A DNA stretch of 64,000 bases from Coptis chinensis. Taxonomy: Eukaryota; Streptophyta; Magnoliopsida; Ranunculales; Ranunculaceae. Position 1 is the stretch's first letter; each line of letters opens with the position of its first letter. The stretch is from NCBI GenBank assembly GCA_015680905.1, contig CM027385.1, positions 82,109,501 to 82,173,500 on the forward strand, read 5' to 3'. Shown piece by piece: positions 22,123 to 31,340 of this stretch. The notes beneath the pieces are model-generated. The model searched no databases. It was given only the letters and a program-made list of their open reading frames with translations, and was not told the DNA's origin. Position numbers and translations under genes: made by a program.

Positions 22123-22850
22123 ACTTAGGTATACAAAAAGAACATCTACACATACCCAAGGATCAATTACCAAAAAAATATTTGCATTCAAGCAGCATAA
22201 ACGTGCAGTATAAAAAACTTGAAAAAAAACACACAAACAAACCATGAATATGCCATAGTCTTGTCTTGATTCAGTAGACAAACTAGAAAAAGTTTCCCAA
22301 TGACCCAAATCTATGTATCTCCAAGCTGGGGTTTCTATTCGAGTAGAATCATTAGAAAGAACCTTCAATCATAAAAAGTCCAATAGTAGAAAACCAGTTG
22401 ACTAAAGACCAATATGACAGGAAACAAAATTGTCAAACATAAAGTTAAACTTCAACCATCTCAAGCAAAAAGAGCATATTTCTGCTGGTGTAGAGCACCT
22501 GAGCTCACAATCAAGTTTCACATTTATTTGACAATAGTTTACAATGTCCAAACTTTTTCAGACATTTTTTCAAACAGTTCATGTACCCTTACTGCTTTTA
22601 ATTTCTGTCTTTTTGAAGTATGTATGCAAAACTTTTTTCTCCAATGAACTAAAAATTACACAGACGCAAGGATTATTCTTGACCAGAATTAGTTATCTTT
22701 CTCGAGAGACCATTTGAGGTCTCATCCATCAAACGGTGGGGCAAACCTCTGTGCCACATTTTATGACTAGACTGTTTATAGAACAATTTGGCTAGTGGAA
22801 GTGAAAGCCAATAGAGAAAAACACACACGAACCAAACTAGAAAAAATTAC

Positions 22851-23230
22851 CTGTGCAAGTTTGCTACTTGTGTATCCCACCAAACTAGAAAATTTCCTTT
22901 TGCCAGAATTAACATTCATGTCTTCAGTATCGACAAAGCCAACAGTATGCATCTGGGAAAAAAAATAAGAAAAAAAAACAATTGATTGGATACATCAGTG
23001 CAATAGGAGATTAATTCTTCAGATAAAGTTATGAAGTAAATAGCTTTATAACACAATTTTATCAACAATGAAGAATGGTATATAAGGAACTTACAATAGA
23101 GTTCACATTAACAATGCGGCTTGGGGAGCCTCTAATAAGAGACGGTAAAAGTAATATTGAGAGTAATGTTGGTGACAGATGGTTCTTCATACCCATCCTT
23201 TGAAAAACGTTGTGGTTCTGATCACGAAGA
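22851..23230 (-). pseudogene. Captured fragment of a FEY-type short-chain dehydrogenase gene
   Basis: Two exons with the intron kept. The upstream exon (about 23230-23095) reads HLSPTLLSILLLPSLIRG then SPSRIVNVNSI and ends in ATT/GTAAGT. The downstream exon (22952-22851, 102 bp) reads MHTVGFVDTEDMNVNSGKRK then FSSLVGYTSSKLAQ with a CCCAG acceptor and CAG/GTAATT donor. The second has the same length and place as exon 5 of the complete paralogue at 49078-49179. In the upstream exon about 14 bases are missing after GAAGAA, so the frame is broken there. No start, cofactor-binding exon or 3' exons were found. It lies antisense to the transposase-like gene and directly inside the right terminal repeat. 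The sequence is closer to canonical FEY than to the paralogue at 47-52 kb. Confidence 0.8.
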
Positions 23231-23349
23231 AAGGTAAGGGATGGGAGAGAAAGAGCGAGAAGACAAGGGCTTTGAGTTTTTTTATCAAAGAAACGAAAAG
23301 AAAAATGGTATGTTTGACTTTTGATTACGTGGACATAACACGTCACTAG

Positions 23350-23405
23350 CCACCTCAGTGTGTTAGTTGACTGTGTCGATATTCTGTGTCAGTGTAGTAT
23401 TACTC
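23350..23405 (-). repeat. Right terminal inverted repeat of the MULE
   Basis: 56 bases, reverse complement of 16240-16295 at 52 positions, followed by the target copy ATGCAACCG at 23406-23414. Confidence 0.85.
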
Positions 23406-24445
23406 ATGCAACCGCCCCCACACACAACCCCTATATATATCCATCTATGATGTTACAAAGTTAGTTTTTGATTTTACACTATCTTTTTTCCATTGGACAA
23501 AAATTTCCCATATATTAGAAGACACTTTTTAGTTTAAATTTCATAGGCAATCAACAAAGTGATCAACATGCATAGAACCTTTCATTCATTTTCACTTCCA
23601 AGAGCTTTCATGGCAAAATCTTCCGTACAAGTACATCCATTGCTCTCTTTTGTATTTTTTTCTTATTAATATTTTTTGGAAGGGGAGAAAAGTTTATACT
23701 TTCTATGCATGCTTATATATTTCAAGGAAAAAAACCTAAAAAACTCATTTTCCATATGTGAAATAAACACGCCCTTAAGAGGCTATGTGAACTTTACCAC
23801 ATATGCATGTCTGCAATTGCTATGCATTTCCTAAAAACAATGCAACCATTATAATTGTTAGCAATATATATACTTCAAAATTTAAGGTGCGGGAGATGCT
23901 CTTAAGTCTTACCTAACAAGTATGGATTAATCAATCATGATTAAGTAATTAAGGGAAGGGAAATTACTAGTCAATGTCTACATATAACAAAATATTAATA
24001 AGCTAAACCAGCAAATGTCTCCTGGTCAATTTCTTAAGGCACAACCCTCACCAATGACCATATCCAAATTGGTTCAACAAACATCTTCAACTAGCACCTA
24101 GAAAATTGGTTCAACAAACATCTTCAACCAGCACCTAGATATTAAAGTATGACTACGAGTGATCGATTTAGTTGAGTACATTTTGATGGTGTCCAGCATA
24201 GCAATATGCACTCCTTGGATATTCCATGCAACGATCTCTAACAAAGTTTCTGTAAACGTGGCAAATCCTTATTGGACCAACAACGTCGACAGGCATGCTT
24301 TTTAAAAAATTCTTCCGACATCTGTCAAAAAACATACGAACACAAGATTTTGTCAACTTCACCAAAAGTCAAAGCTCATTGGTCCCTTTTCCAAAATGCC
24401 AAACCCGAAAATTCTTCAATATCGACCGAAATCAAAATCAAAGTA
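23406..24445. other. Intergenic
   Basis: No gene supported. A tandem pair of about 37-38 bp (AAATTGGTTCAACAAACATC...AGCACCTAGA) lies at about 24065-24140. Confidence 0.5.
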
Positions 24446-24850
24446 GGACTGTCAATGGATCGGTTTGGGTTGGGTTTTGGAAAATCCGAACCCAAATCGA
24501 TAAAAAAAATTAAAACCCAAAATTGAACCAAACTAATAAAAAAATTGGGAACTTAAAACCGAATCAAACTGATAAGATATATTACAAACTGAATCCGAAC
24601 TGAAAACTATAAAATCAATTAAATTTTAAATTAAATCAATTAATTTCAATCCCATAATTAATAAACATATTCAAAATTAATTATAAATATTATTAAAATG
24701 TCATTTTATTGATTCGGATTCATATCAATTCGGTGGAGAACAAACCCAAAACCAAACCAATAACTTATTGATTGAGTTAAGTTTTTTGGGTCGGTTTTAT
24801 CGGTTTGGTTTGAATCGGTTATTGGGTTATTGAAACCCATTAACAGCCTT
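24446..24850. mobile_element. Non-autonomous inverted-repeat element (CTGTCAATGG ends)
   Basis: About 405 bp, starting GGACTGTCAATGGATCGGTT and ending CCCATTAACAGCC, the imperfect inverse. The arms are rich in CGGTTTGGGTT and AACCCAAAACC type sequence. No clear target duplication. The end motif resembles the better-preserved element at 30182-31038 (TAGGGCTGTCAATGGGCC). It lies just upstream of the ERO1 promoter. Confidence 0.5.
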
Positions 24851-24905
24851 ATAATAAGTGTTAAAATAATAAAATCCATACCGACAACTATATTACCACG
24901 ACATT

Positions 24906-24937
24906 CCAACCGAGATAAAACACGTGGCGCTATAAAA
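24906..24937 (+). promoter_or_regulatory. ERO1 core promoter: TATA box with ERSE-like and G-box-like site
   Basis: CCAAC, ten bases, then CACG (24906-24924) fits the endoplasmic reticulum stress element CCAAT-N10-CACG except for the fifth base. The CACG is part of ACACGTGGC, a G-box-like bZIP site. CTATAAAA at 24930-24937 is a TATA box about 165 bases before the ATG at 25103. ERO1 is a known unfolded-protein-response target, so this site is a plausible control element; that link is inference. Confidence 0.45.
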
Positions 24938-25102
24938 CCGTGTTCATTTCAATTCCAGCTGAAATTTTGGCCCATTGATTTCATTTCACATCAAACAGTT
25001 TTTCTTTCCCTCTTTATTACTTTCTTTCAATTTAAACATCTTCCATTTTTTTTATTTTTTGTTAAAGATTGTTTCTTTGATCTCTTTTCTTTACTTTGGG
25101 TG

Positions 25103-28100
25103 ATGGTGATGGTGAAAGCAAATGTTAATGAGAAGAGTGATGAAATAATAAGTAAGAAACAAAAGGGGCCAACATGGGTTTGGGTTCTTGGAGCTGTTTT
25201 AGCAGTTTTATTAGCTGTTTTTGCTTCAAAGTATTCTTATTTTGATCAGAATAACAAGTCTTGTGATTGTAAGGTATACCTTTTTTTATTAGTTTTTGTT
25301 GAATTTTGTTGTAGAACTTGTTTTTATTACTGTTTTCTTTTGTTTATGACTAGAATTAAGCCCGAGTTGTGATGAAGTGAGAATCTAATTGCTTAATGTA
25401 GGATTGACTATAGAATGCATTATGAAAAGTCAAGTAGGCAATGAATGGTAGTTGATAACTGTGTATGAAGTTTTGATAGTAGCTTGTGAGTCGATGAATA
25501 TATGTTATAGTTTTGATTTTGATTACTGTTATTGAACCCTGTGTTTGTGTAGGATTCACGTAAATATACTGGTATGGTAGAGGATTGTTGTTGTGATTAT
25601 GAGACGGTAGATAGTCTGAACAATGAAGTACTAAATCCATTGTTGCAAGAGCTTGTTACAACTCCATTTTTCCGGTATTTTAAGGTATGCTCTTATCATT
25701 TTGTTATTAATATTATATGTTATCCAAACTGAGTTATTGGTCTTTGTCGTAATTAGCTTTTTGCTATCCTTTCTAAGAATTACTTGTAAACACATACTCG
25801 CTCTTGTAGGAGGGAGAAGTGCTTATAGATATACTTGATATAAGTCCATATAACATAAATTACTTAGCAAGTAGAGTCAAGAGATTCTGAGGTTCTTTCT
25901 TATTTAGTTTATATCATTGGTATTTTGAGTGAACATTTTCAGTTGATCTGCCACTGAAATATTTTGTGATCCCTATTACAGGTCAAATTGTGGTGTGATT
26001 GTCCTTTCTGGCCTGATGATGGTATGTGCCGTCTGCGAGATTGCAGTGTCTGCGAGTGTCCAGATAATGAATTTCCTGAACCATTTAAGAAGCCGTTTCT
26101 AAATAGGCTTTCAAGTGATGATCTAATTTGTCAAGAGGGAAAGCCGCAAGCTACTGTTGATCGTACTTTAGATAGCAAAGCTTTTAGAGGATGGGTAGAT
26201 ATAGACAATCCATGGACGAATGATGATGAGACTGATAATGGTATACACTATCTTAGTTTTCTTTAGTTACTTGGCTGAATATTATTGTTCAAGGAAAAGT
26301 TAAGATGTTGTGTAGTGCTTAATTTCTTTGGCTGTAGTTTGAGTTTTAATTAACATCTAGGAACCACGAAGCGGATTTGTTTTTGAAATTATGTACTGCT
26401 GAAGTCCTTTGTGGATTGTTATGCACTTTAGCTAGATTTGCAAACAATTTTCTATTGAGATTTTGTCAATGATACCTATGTTTTGGTCAAGGATATTCAT
26501 CTTGGATCATTCTCAATGTTTTTTTTTTTATCAGGTGAGATGACATATGTAAATCTTCAACTGAATCCTGAGAGATACACTGGTTATGTAGGTCCATCAG
26601 CTAGAAGAATATGGGATGCTGTGTACACCGAGAATTGTCCAAACCGTGAGTCATCCCTTTCTTATTTTTTTGCTGGATTGATATTATGCGTAAGGAATGC
26701 ATTTTATTATATTTTGGTGAATTCTATTATTTCTTCATCATTGTATTTAATAAAATGTTACTATGTATAGTCAATATATAATTCTTATATAATATTTTCA
26801 TTAATGAATATGACTTTCGTTTTTGAGTTATTTACAAAGGTGTTACACTAAACATTTGTTCACTGAGACTAGGATGGAGTATTGCATTTTCTTTGGACTA
26901 CGTCTTTGAAATATTATACTTCGTTCAAATGTCGCATCTGGCATCTTTAGAAAACTTTGATGAATCCCTGATATATCCCACTGAGGCAGGAGTTTGACTA
27001 CCTTACTGATTTCTTAACAAATTTCTGGTGTTTTTCGTAGTGTTTTTTTTTCCTTGTCCAAAATTTGTTACTTCATGGTTGATAAGGACACAATTCAATT
27101 GTTAGCATTTGTAATTGTATTTACAATAGATTATAGATCTTGTTGCTTTACAGATTTGTAGGTAGTATAGATTCTAAGAAAGTATACTTAGTTTGCAGTA
27201 GTTCCTTCCATCATCTTTTTATAAGATAACAATATGAGTTTATTAGTACTTTTACTTTTCTGTACTATTGTGAATACTGAAGGTAGTTACTAATTGTTTT
27301 GATTAGCACAATTAGTTCTACTTGCATCAGTGTAGCTGTATAGTTAATGTTTGTTGAGATCCAACTTTCTGTGCAGACCCATCTGAAGCCTTTTGCCAAG
27401 AGAAAAGAGTATTGTACAAGTTGATCTCTGGTCTTCACGCTTCCATCTCCGTCCACATAGCTGCTGATTATCTCCTTGATGAAGCTACCAATTTGGTTGG
27501 TTATAGACTTCGTAGACACAGTTTTAAACTTTCTTATCATAACTTTCTACTTATCATAAAATGTTGTTTTCTTTTTCCTTACTGTTTGGGACTTGGGAGT
27601 ATGTGGTAATTCAGAGCCATTTTCTTTGATTCTGTTATTTGTACGTTTTCGACTAACGGGACCTCTGTTTTCTATATCTCCATCACCATATTGTTTGTAT
27701 TACTATATTGAACTATATTAGTATGACCAGTTGTAGATAACTGATACAGTTTCTGCTACTCTATCGTGTGCAGTGGGGTCAAAATCTTGAGCTGTTGTCT
27801 GACAGAGTGCTTAGATACCCAGATCGCGTTAGGAACTTGTACTTCACATATCTCTTTGTCCTAAGAGCTGTGACAAAGGTGAGTGTCAATTGTGACGTTT
27901 AATTTTTTTAGACTTTGAATAGGTTCTCATATTAGCAACTATTTGTGTATGTGTGTTTCAGGCGGCAGATTATTTGGAACATGCCGAATACAGCACTGGT
28001 AATCCAGCAGAAGACCTGAAATCACAGTCCTTAGTAAGACAACTTCTTTACAATCCCAAGTTACAAGCTGCGTGTCCACTCCCCTTTGATGAAGCCAAGT

Positions 28101-29018
28101 TATGGCAAGGGCAAAGTGAGCCTGAGCTGAGGCAGCAAATTCAGAATCAATTTAGAAACATCAGGTGGCGTTCCATGTTACCATATTATGTTCTGTCAAA
28201 TATGTTAGCCAGATTACTTGTCACTTGTTTCAATTCTTTATATACAATGATAAAATCTATCCTTGAAATGCAGTGCATTGATGGACTGTGTTGGGTGTGA
28301 GAAGTGTCGACTTTGGGGAAAGCTTCAAGTTCTTGGTCTTGGCACTGCACTGAAGATACTTTTCTCTGTTAATGGGCATACTAATGTGGATCAGCCTGTA
28401 AGTCCTTCTATACATATTTAGTTGATGTGGTGCCTGTCTTTTGGTTAAGATTAGCTGGTTTTGTTTTTTTATTTTTTATTTTGAAGTTTTTAGAGAAAAG
28501 AGAAATACTTAAGGCTTTGCGTTTAATGTACGTAATGGAGATGGTCGTGCTCCTAATAGATTTTATTTACTTGTTTATTTATCTATTTATTCATATTTAA
28601 ACTTCTTATTTACCCTCTCCTTTGATTAGTGTAGCATGTGTGCTACCGATCAAAGAATATGAGAAGTGAAAGTGTGTGTCTTTGCTATCGATGATGAAAG
28701 GCTAACACGTTGTGGACAATATCCACACTTTCAATAGCAACTAAAGATTGATTTTTTCCTCTAATTTTTAATCCTGTTTGTAGTAGAAGATTGGTTTTCT
28801 AACATGTACAGTTTACCATTCAGTTACAGTTGCAAAGGAATGAAGTGATTGCACTAGTCAACCTTCTCAACCGACTCTCAGAGTCTATTAAATTTGTACA
28901 TGAAATACATGAAATGGATCCCGCAATTGAAAAAACCGTGAAGGATGGAGTGTCTGCACACAGTGGAGAGACCAGCACATGGAAACGCTTGTTGAAGTCT
29001 GTCATTGGGCCACAGTAA
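25103..29018 (+). CDS. ERO1: Endoplasmic reticulum oxidoreductin 1
   Basis: FAD thiol oxidase of the endoplasmic reticulum that re-oxidises protein disulfide isomerase, passing electrons to oxygen. Nine exons: 25103-25273, 25553-25684, 25982-26240, 26535-26645, 27377-27495, 27774-27878, 27962-28164, 28274-28397, 28812-29018. They join in phase to 476 residues, the usual plant length. A signal-anchor helix lies at about 25-41 ([17 protein letters not shown]). The outer shuttle pair is CRLRDC (Cys117, Cys122). The substrate and FAD core includes [17 protein letters not shown] and [15 protein letters not shown]. The FAD-proximal active site CVGCEKC is at 372-378. No key residue is missing. The start is the first of two nearby ATGs (MVMVKAN) behind a TATA box at 24930. 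Confidence 0.95.
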
Positions 29019-30181
29019 GTTCTCTATAATGCATATGAATTGTTGTCATGAATCAACTCATTGTCCCTTTTGGCCTTTGGTAGTATTGGATGAAACTGAC
29101 TTCTATTTATTTGTGCTCTGTTCTAGATAATTGCAACTTGGCATTGGCAAGGGGATTTTGGAAAGTATAGCAGGGACAATTTTGCTGATCGACTGAATTT
29201 CAATTTTGGAAAGTAGAGTAGGGAGTACACCCATGGTAATGGAGAGTCGGTAGGAAACTGAAAACTGTAATTCACTTTTTGGAACATGTATTTTCATGCA
29301 CACTGCAAGACATGAGCTTTATAGGTATAGTCTCAGAAAAAAACAAAGCGGAAGAAATTGTACTTTGTAAGTTGGAACACCCACATATATACATTCAAAA
29401 TCTCACAAGATACTAGTAAGAAAGTTCTGTTTAACGTGATTTGGGCAGTTGATTATCTTAATGTATCTTATTAGTATTTTACAGTCTCACAGATAGTATA
29501 AGGGAGTTTCTTTAATACTTTCGTCATTCTATTTTATACTAATTTCTTCCTCCATTTTATAAGTAAATTATAGTTGTCGCCAATTTTAGAGATTTTCTGT
29601 AATGTGGTCACTTGGTCAATAACCAAGATCTAGAACTTCGGCAGTATGGTTAGCACATGGTATGAGGCTTGATGACAACATTTTAGTATCAAGTGGATTT
29701 CAATTCTAAACATGAAACTTAGTTTTTTAAGATCACATTGGATGGTTTTTAAAAAGAAAAAGAAAAATAATTTCCAAATATGCATCCAAGACAATATTAT
29801 TCAAATAACCAAACCAACAAGCAACAACAACTAAATCTTCAGAAAGTGTTACCAACCATGAACCATCCATGACTAGAATTACATTACATATTGAACATAT
29901 CAGGGGGAACTTGTAACTTGTAATGGCATATACTCTTTTTAACTTTCTCAGTAATGCTATATAAAGTTATAGTTTTCCATCGCAGTCAAGTTCATTAAGA
30001 AGCATTAGCAAATAGCAATGGAACTTGACGATGTATATGGTGTCGACCTTCAATATAATAAACGGAATGTAAATTGCAACCAATCGGTCTTTATATCACA
30101 GCATGGGGCTATAGAGGACTAGTGATACGTAACATCATGGAAACACAAACTCAGAACTGCAAGCAACAAACCCTCTAAAAC
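29019..30181. other. Intergenic, 3' flank of ERO1
   Basis: No gene supported. About 29913-30115 is the sequence that recurs, shortened and diverged, inside the neighbouring element (see the repeat entry). Confidence 0.5.
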
Positions 30182-30480
30182 TAGGGCTGTCAATGGGCCA
30201 CGCCAGGCCCAAAACCAGATTGAATTCAAACCGATAAGATAGGGACTTAGAATTTAAATATTGTCTAATTAAAACAAATTGGGCGTTGATGATTATGGAC
30301 ATAACTTGTAATGGCATATACTCTTTTTAACTTTCTCAGTAACTATAAAAGTAATAGTTTTCCATTTTTTCAGTTTTTAGCAAATAAGCAATGGAACTTA
30401 AATTTATGTGTCGACCTTCAATATATAAACGGAAAATGGTAAGAATCGGTCTTTATATCACAGATGGATTAGTGGTGTAG
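29913..30480. repeat. Flank sequence duplicated inside the adjacent element
   Basis: About 29913-30115 (AACTTGTAATGGCATATACT...GTCGACCTTCAATATAATAA...CGGTCTTTATATCACAG) recurs at about 30303-30465 with small deletions. The second copy lies inside the 30182-31038 element while the first is its left flank. Confidence 0.75.
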
Positions 30481-31038
30481 TGTCACCTATAAGTTTCAGA
30501 ACTAGAGTCTTACTACATTCTATTTCAATTTTTTTAGAAAAATAATAAAAAAATACACTATTTCCCATGTAAAACTTTATTGGACTAGACCGAGACTTGG
30601 ACTTTTAAGAAACGAGTCCAATGGCTCCTATCCTTTTAATAACGGCAAATAAAATCAAAGGTTATTTTTTAGTTTTTCAAATAAGTATTTTTAAATTTGT
30701 ATCCTTATTTTAAAATGGTAAGAGGCTTTGATGGATTATGTAGTGTCAATTAATGATCGAGTCTTAAATCTACGTTTCTACTTCAATTTTTTTTTTAAAA
30801 ATTAAAAATACACTGTTTCCATGTAAAATTATTGGACTTTAGTTCTTGAACTTTTAAGACAAAATTAATCATTTTAAAGAGTAAAATCATTTTACTTTAT
30901 CTTATTTCTTTATATATGGGATGGAGTCATCATTTTAAAAAAAGAAGATAGAGTCCAAAAATCCCCATCGAAAAGACTGACTGTTGACTTTTGGATATTA
31001 TAGTCACATTTTAAGGAGATGGCCCGTTGACAGCCCTA
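30182..31038. mobile_element. 857-bp non-autonomous element with perfect 9-bp target duplication
   Basis: Begins TAGGGCTGTCAATGGGCC and ends GGCCCGTTGACAGCCCTA, inverted repeats matching 17 of 18. Both sides carry CTCTAAAAC (30173-30181 and 31039-31047), a perfect 9-bp duplication typical of Mutator-type insertion. No open frame of note. The interior contains a diverged copy of the left flank and its own partial repeat (TTTCAATTTTTTTA...ATACACT.TTTCCCATGTAAAA at about 30520-30590 and again about 30780-30835). Confidence 0.75.
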
Positions 31039-31340
31039 CTCTAAAACCAGACTAAAATTCCAAACTTAACTTTCGACAAAAACTGCCAAACCGAAATATA
31101 CCAGAAACTGACGGCACGAGATCTTGTACAAAGAAACAAACTTTGAGAAAGTAGCTGAATCCTTGTTACAAGGTTTTGGAATCCAAAATAAAATAAAATA
31201 AATTGATTAATGAGTTTACTTTTAAAACATTATAATAAAAATAATATTCCAAAACTACCCAACTGCTCCACCACCTTTAAATAACACTTCCAAGTATTGG
31301 TTATGTGTTTGCCATTGCTGGTTTTTTCAGTTTTTAAGTA

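Larger units (their letters stand above)
16240..23405. mobile_element. Composite Mutator-like element (MULE) with captured gene fragment
   Basis: The ends are inverted repeats: 16240-16295 and 23350-23405 (reverse complement) match at 52 of 56 positions, beginning GAGTAATACTACACTGACAC. The flanks are GTGCAACCG (16231-16239) and ATGCAACCG (23406-23414), an 8/9 match as expected for the 9-bp duplication of Mutator-superfamily insertion. The interior has a decayed FAR1/FRS-like gene with the MULE transposase domain, a tandem duplication with two nested insertions, a tRNA-like gene, and an antisense fragment of a FEY-type dehydrogenase gene against the right end. This fits an autonomous-type MULE related to the FAR1 clade that also carries host DNA (Pack-MULE style). 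The open-frame decay says it is inactive. Confidence 0.78.
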
